Shown piece by piece: positions 1 through 5,400 of a stretch of 11,415 nt of DNA; within the stretch, counting starts at the first letter, position 1; each line of letters opens with the position of its first letter. The stretch covers positions 1-11,415 of the forward strand of contig JAOXYB010043337.1 in NCBI GenBank assembly GCA_028565635.1, read 5' to 3'. Below the pieces are notes generated by a model. It made no database searches. It worked only from the letters and a program-made list of their open reading frames with translations, and had not been told where the DNA came from. This DNA is from Phoronis ovalis. Lineage: Eukaryota; Phoronida; Phoronidae. Position numbers and translations under genes: made by a program.

Positions 1-21
1 TATATATATTTAGGGTAGGGT

Positions 22-137
22 TAAGGCTTCGTGGTTCTCTGGTTAATACATTTGACTTTTCCCTTTTTTCAGGTATCCAAGCAGGTTCGAATCCCACCGG
101 AAACATTGCATGCACAGTAGTAATAATAATAATAATA
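22..137 (+). repeat. tRNA-derived SINE fragment with TAA tail
   Basis: A polymerase-III-like internal promoter is visible. A B-box-like stretch, ggttcgaatccc (84-95), fits the GGTTCGANTCC consensus, and an A-box-like stretch, ggcttcgtggt, lies about 60 bp upstream. The segment between them resembles a decayed tRNA, with a run of T and C where the anticodon arm should be. A (taa)n microsatellite at about 120-137 sits where a SINE tail would be. The spacing and the interrupting pyrimidine run argue against a functional tRNA. The 5' limit is uncertain because the window starts close by. Confidence 0.55.
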
Positions 138-1602
138 TGATTTATTTCTCTGCGTCTGGTACAGCGCGCTGTGTCACTATATGTATATTTATCAATGTAG
201 CGGATGTGGTGGAACATCGAGAAAGTTAATTAATGTTATCAAAATAAAGACGACTTGAACTATTGAGGGAAATATGTTCTTTTTAATCCTTATTAACTGA
301 ACATAATATAAGTTAATTTTTAGTTTGATGTGTCACCATCTTATTATAAGAGCAAACATCTGAATCAGCAAAATGTCCTTGGCCAGATTCAAAAATTGTT
401 ATCTCGCAAAAAGATAGTCAAGCTAGCTAATTCTGCTACAAAACTGACAATATTTGGAATCTTACCTTACCAAAAACATCTCAAACAAAGGAAGATATTT
501 AACACAAAACAAGATTTTTAGTGACCTCGTCTGTCTCTCCTTTGACAGTTTCTGTTTGCAAATGTTAACATTTTCCCAAATTCTACATTAGGATTATAAA
601 TTGTCAAATGTGGGTGTTCCACGAACTCGGTGAGTGTCACACGGAACTTGTCCGCGCCAAACGGGTGATTGTTAGTGGATGTTAGGCACCCCCGTATTAC
701 GAATATTCGTTATTAGTGGTTCTGAAAGGTGCGCGAGAAAACCCAGAATCAAAATTTATGCACGACATCCAACATATAGGTAACTGAGGACGCTTTCACT
801 AAAATGGGAACACTAGAATTCAAAAGAAGAAACAGGTAAAAAGACATCTGTGGCCATCAGAGTCGTATCAGTTAGATGATTTTAAAACTTTTGTTACAGA
901 TTGTATGGCCGAAGCATTTTGACACAGGGTGTACTGTCCTGCTTCCTGTCACTCAACAAAATTGACCTAGCTTATTATAACCGAAAAATAGTCATATTAT
1001 GGATATTTGGATGTCAATTAAGTTCATTTTTCAATAAAGAAAAAGGAAAAATAAACTTGATTGACATGGTGAATGACCCGAGAGTCGTCTATGATGTGTC
1101 TTGAATATGAAAATACGATACTATTTTAATCTTGTAGTTGCGTTTTCGGGTGATTTGTAAATTGATGCGACTTGTGGAGCTTTAAAATATATATTACGGT
1201 ACAAATTGGAACGTATAACATATAGTCTATCAGCATTCAATTTTACTTGTTTGCTCAAGATTTTCTAGTTTAGTAATTGTAGTGCTCTAAGACAAAGACG
1301 GTTTTTAGTGATGAACTCGCAACCTGTCCAGAAGGGATAAATATGGTTACAATAGTAGGGATACATTTGTGTAGACTGTGCGTTGGTAATCTAAGCGACA
1401 TATAGTTAATGAATGTTTACTAATAAATGTCATAATGGTCTAATGTCATACTAACAATAATATTTGACAGTGTGGAACAAAATATTCGATAAATTGGCTG
1501 GGATATATAATACAATGTAACCACAAAATTGGTTTACCGGTGTGACGTGGAAATTAATCAATGATGCAAACATTACAAATACATGAGACAGGGTTATTGT
1601 TT
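138..1602. other. Intergenic stretch, no gene supported
   Basis: This is AT-rich sequence with short open frames only. None has a recognisable motif or a convincing splice structure. About 600-760 is noticeably richer in GC than its surroundings and includes the 12-bp palindrome acgaatattcgt (699-710). I could not assign this patch to a gene or element. A short ATG with a good start context (aaaATGg, 804) followed by a splice-donor-like site at 836 is discussed under findings. Confidence 0.6.
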
Positions 1603-1610
1603 CTCCTGGA

Positions 1611-2110
1611 CCCGGGGGGCTCACTTGAAAAAAAGTCGGGTACCCATGCTCGTCCGTAGGGAAGTGGAGGATCAAAATACCACCCCTAACCGGAGGATTT
1701 TGCTCAAAAAGGTACCCCTAAACGGGAAGTTTTCTCTGAAAAATTGACAACAAAAAAAAGGTTCCCAAAAAAAAATCGACAACCAAAAAAAAAAAAAACG
1801 TCGTCAAAACAAAATAGTACACTAAATTTTTAAAAAACACTGTTAAATGGTCGCCAAAGAGCAATGCTCGCTTCTCGCACTGAAAAAATGATCCCTAAAC
1901 GCGAGGTGTAGGTGAAAACCCAACCCTTAAACGGGATGTTACATTTGCCAAAAACAAAAAACATACTCCTAAATGTGGTTTTCCGCCAAATCGATCCCTA
2001 AACGGGGTTCCCGGGAACCCCGTCGACCGTCGAAAAAGGTACCACTTTTCCCCGTTTCTTCGGACAAGTGAGTATGCGTACCCGACTTTTTTTCAAATGA
2101 GCCCCCCGGG
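1611..2110 (+). mobile_element. 500-bp MITE, copy 1 (hAT-like 8-bp target duplication)
   Basis: The ends are inverted repeats of about 39 bp (1611-1649 and 2072-2110) with about three mismatches. Both ends begin cccggggggctca and carry the core gaaaaaaagtcgggtac. The flanks ctcctgga (1603-1610) and ctcctaga (2111-2118) look like an 8-bp target-site duplication with one mismatch. That size is typical of hAT elements, although the termini are not classical hAT ends. There is no transposase frame, so the copy is non-autonomous. The interior has A-rich runs, several spaced variants of the motif ccctaaacggg (near 1682, 1715, 1893, 1924 and 1995) and a 22-bp perfect palindrome at 2002-2023. Compared with copy 2 it lacks about 23 bp near 1655. 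Confidence 0.85.
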
Positions 2111-2292
2111 CTCCTAGATTGTTTCCACGCCTATTGTGTCTCGGACTATGGCCTTTTGACTGCATTATATGACTTTACTAAAATATATTAAGTTCAGTAA
2201 ATGTAACGCTGTCATATGACTTCAAGTCCCAGGCTGAGTCAAGTCGTCTCTCCAGAAAGCCACCCATAGCGCGAGCACCAAACGGCACTGAA
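2111..2292 (+). promoter_or_regulatory. 5' flank / 5' UTR of the hydrolase gene
   Basis: Only 182 bp separate the MITE end from the start codon, so the 5' UTR or core promoter, or both, must abut or overlap the MITE unless there is an upstream non-coding exon. AT-rich TATA-like stretches lie at 2164-2171 (attatatg) and about 2180-2190 (aaatatatta). In the coding frame a stop lies at 2179-2181 and no ATG occurs before 2293, which supports 2293 as the start. The transcription start cannot be located from sequence alone. Confidence 0.35.
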
Positions 2293-2408
2293 ATGTCTAC
2301 GATGTTGATCTGTTGGTTTATGATAGCACTCGTAATACCAAATTGTATATTTTCTTATGATCCTGCGATCCCTGACGAAATTACGGAGGAAAGCAAAAGT
2401 TTTTTGAG
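2293..2408 (+). CDS. Exon 1: start codon and signal/anchor segment
   Basis: This exon encodes residues 1-38 plus two bases of Arg39 (phase 2). Residues 5-20 are a nearly uninterrupted hydrophobic stretch, followed by SYDPAIPDEITEESKSFL. The donor is gag|gtaata at 2409. A second in-frame Met at residue 4 is an alternative start and would leave the hydrophobic stretch intact. With no charged residue before the hydrophobic core, cleavage versus membrane anchoring cannot be decided by eye. Confidence 0.85.
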
Positions 2409-5400
2409 GTAATAATCTTTCAGACATTGTATTAGATTTAGAAGAATGTTTATTCATATTATGCATGCTTTAAATAGGCCAGTTACCGTTATTAAATATG
2501 AGATATCTGAACTCTAAATTTCCTTGCTTTCTATAGCACTGCCAGGGGTGGTGTTTTGCTTTAATTTTACATTAGATTTACAGTGCAGTAAGGCTAAGCT
2601 AGACCATCGTGACAGTTTTAAATACAAGTTCGTGAAAAATACGTATTACACTTTTTTGACACAAAATAAATGTTTTCTGAACTTTAACATTCAGGCTATT
2701 ATGGTATTTTCAGACTCATAAATCCAATGTTCGAAATGTAAAAAGCGTTTAAAGATACCTTATAAAAGTCATTAGGTACATCCTGCCGGAAAACTCAGTC
2801 GATAAGTGAATAAGTAAACCATATTCTCATAATTTGTTATTACCATTTTGATATCGCCAATGTCAATATCCTTAAGACAACCTATACAGTTTTTAAAAAT
2901 ATACAAAATTGCTTCAGGTTGTATAGTAGCCAGAACAAAAAGCCCAGGGGGGGGGGGGCAGTCAATATAAAAGTGAGTCCGCATGTTCCAACAAAATTTC
3001 GCGTGAAAGGGTAGGTTTTTCGATGTTCTATCTGGTAGATATAGGTATACATTTATATAGCCTAAAACAAAATTAACAGATCTATAGAAAAAAATATATT
3101 TGTATTTCAAAACACTCATTAGGTAGTATGGTAGATATAGGTATACATTTATATAGCCTAAAACAAAATTAACAGATCTATAGAAAAATATATATTTGTA
3201 TTTCAAAACACTTATTAGGTAGTATGAATATTTTAAAATAATTTGAACTTCACTCGTGCATTAATATGGTTGACGTTAATTGCGCGTGACTGTTTGGAGC
3301 CACTCGTGCCATCAAATCACAGGAATGTACTCGTTTGCTCACATTATTGTTACACAATATTTCTGGAATTTTGCACAATAGCAAACTAAAACTGTATTAA
3401 ACAATTATTCCAAAAATGATTACTAAAATGTATTGGTAATTCAAGAATTAACTCAGGAGTTTACATAGGAGATATATACAACGCGAATGATTGTTCCTTA
3501 TATCCAATAGGAATGTTTAATTTTTGTATAAAAGCTTAAGCATGCCTAGATTGACCAAAGCAATGATATTTCCGTGTCAAACAATGGTTCAAGTTAGTCA
3601 AAAGCATTAAAATTCCAAAACAAATATAACAGCAAAGCTTAATTCATGAATATTTGGTCCTGAATTGTTAGGCCAATCGGGGCACGTAATACCGGATAAT
3701 ATAATGATAAATAAAATGAATACTTTTTTTTTAACAGATTCTTATACACAAAGCCACCACCACAACTGACCGTGGAAGACGTTAGAAAGGTAACAGATGA
3801 AACTGATAAAGAATTGGGCGGTTACTTTGCTTACAAAGGTGAACGTAAGGAGGTAATGGTACCCAGCAGTCAAATATCTGGTAAGTGCAATAATCGCTAT
3901 GGTCTAACTGCACCCCGGGGGCTCACTAAAAAAAAAGTCGGGTACGCATGCTTGTCAAAAAAAACGGGGGTAAGGGGTACCTTTTTCGCCGTTCGACGGG
4001 GTTCCCGGGAACCCCGTTTAGGGGTCGATTTTGGCGGAAAACCACATTTAGGGGTATGTTTTTGGCGTTAAGAGCTTGATTTTTCACGTACACCTCCCGT
4101 TTATATGTAGGAGTCCTTTTTTCAGTGGGAGCAGCGAGCATTACCTTTTGGTGACCATTTTGCATTTTTTTTTTTAATTTAGTGTATTATTTTGTTTTGA
4201 CAACGTTTTTTTTTTTGGTTGATTTTTTTGGGAACCGTTTCTTTTTGGTTGTTAATTTTTCAGAGAAAACTTCCCGTTTAGGGCTACCTTTTTCAGCAAA
4301 ATCCCCCGGTTAGGGGTGGTATTTTGATCCTCCACTTCCCGTTTAGGGGCTTATTTTGCTCCCTACGGACGACCATGGGTACCCGACTTTTTTTCAAGTG
4401 AGCCTCCCCCCGGGAATAGCACCTTTAAAATCCTATGGTAAAGTGGTAATCATTGCTTATTTATTTAGGTAAATAGACTTCCTCTTGTGGTAATTAAGGC
4501 TTTGTTTTAGAAATGTGTTGCCTTTCCATAGCCATTTGCTTATTATTGTTAATTAAACATTCTAGAAGGAATACCTGTCTGGATATATACACCTGAAGTT
4601 CGTTCCAAGAACCCGCCGATAGTAGTGTACTTTCACGGAGGTGGCTTTGTGACAGGGAATAGACATCAGGGGGATATTCCTTGTAAAATTGTCTCTACGT
4701 AAGTTCAATATTTGCTCATTTCTTTTAATATAATATAAGGTAGCCAATTATAAAGATGACAAGAGTCGTTCGGCATAACTTCTTCCCAATCTACTCAAGA
4801 AAATAATGAACGGAATCAAACGCTTTAATTGAAACTTCATATTCTTTGAACAAGGCAACATTTCAAAATCTGAAATATTGCTTCCTTGGTATAGCTATAT
4901 ATGGAACATTTATTTCTGCGTAGGTTAAATTTTTTTGTAAAAGTTTACGTCTTATAAATTTTACCTTCTAACCGAAAATTGTATAATTATTTACTTTTTT
5001 TACTCAGTCTATTGTAAATACTTTCACAACAATAATACTTCTATCTATTTGTTTATCATTTTGATTTACTATCCAAAAGTTAGCTTTAAATTATGAAAAG
5101 ATGAAATGTTTTGCCGAACAAAAAGGCTCTGCATCTTAATTAAGTTTATTAAAAACTTCATCTGTACAGTAAACAAGATGTTCCAAATACTGTTTCTGTA
5201 TCGACCAGGTTTGCTGCTTGTAAATGTACTGTAAATGTACTGTAAATATACGTTAATGATCCTGAAACAGTTAATGTGGAAATAATAATACTTTACATTA
5301 ATACACTTAGGTGTCAATTTAATAAAATTATGTTGTAAGTAACTGTATTATATTATTATTTTATAAATATTACGTTTCTTTTCCAGTTTGTCTGAGTCTG

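Noticed and set aside
22-110. Functional tRNA gene
   Set aside because: The box spacing and the pyrimidine run break the cloverleaf, and the 3' TAA repeat fits a SINE tail better.
330-1104. Short plus-strand open frames at 330-521 and 901-1104
   Set aside because: They have no motif, no splice support and ordinary AT-rich composition; the second lacks an ATG start.
1451-1675. Antisense 74-residue frame
   Set aside because: It spans the MITE boundary, and part of its sequence is the terminal inverted repeat.
2772-3206. 144-residue antisense open frame with an internal repeated segment
   Set aside because: The frame stays open only because the 96-bp intronic duplication is a multiple of three. 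It also crosses the poly-G run and shows no protein motif.
3772-4071. Single-exon reading frame of 99 residues
   Set aside because: Its first part is exon 2, but it then reads through a near-consensus donor at 3881 into MITE sequence, losing all family similarity.
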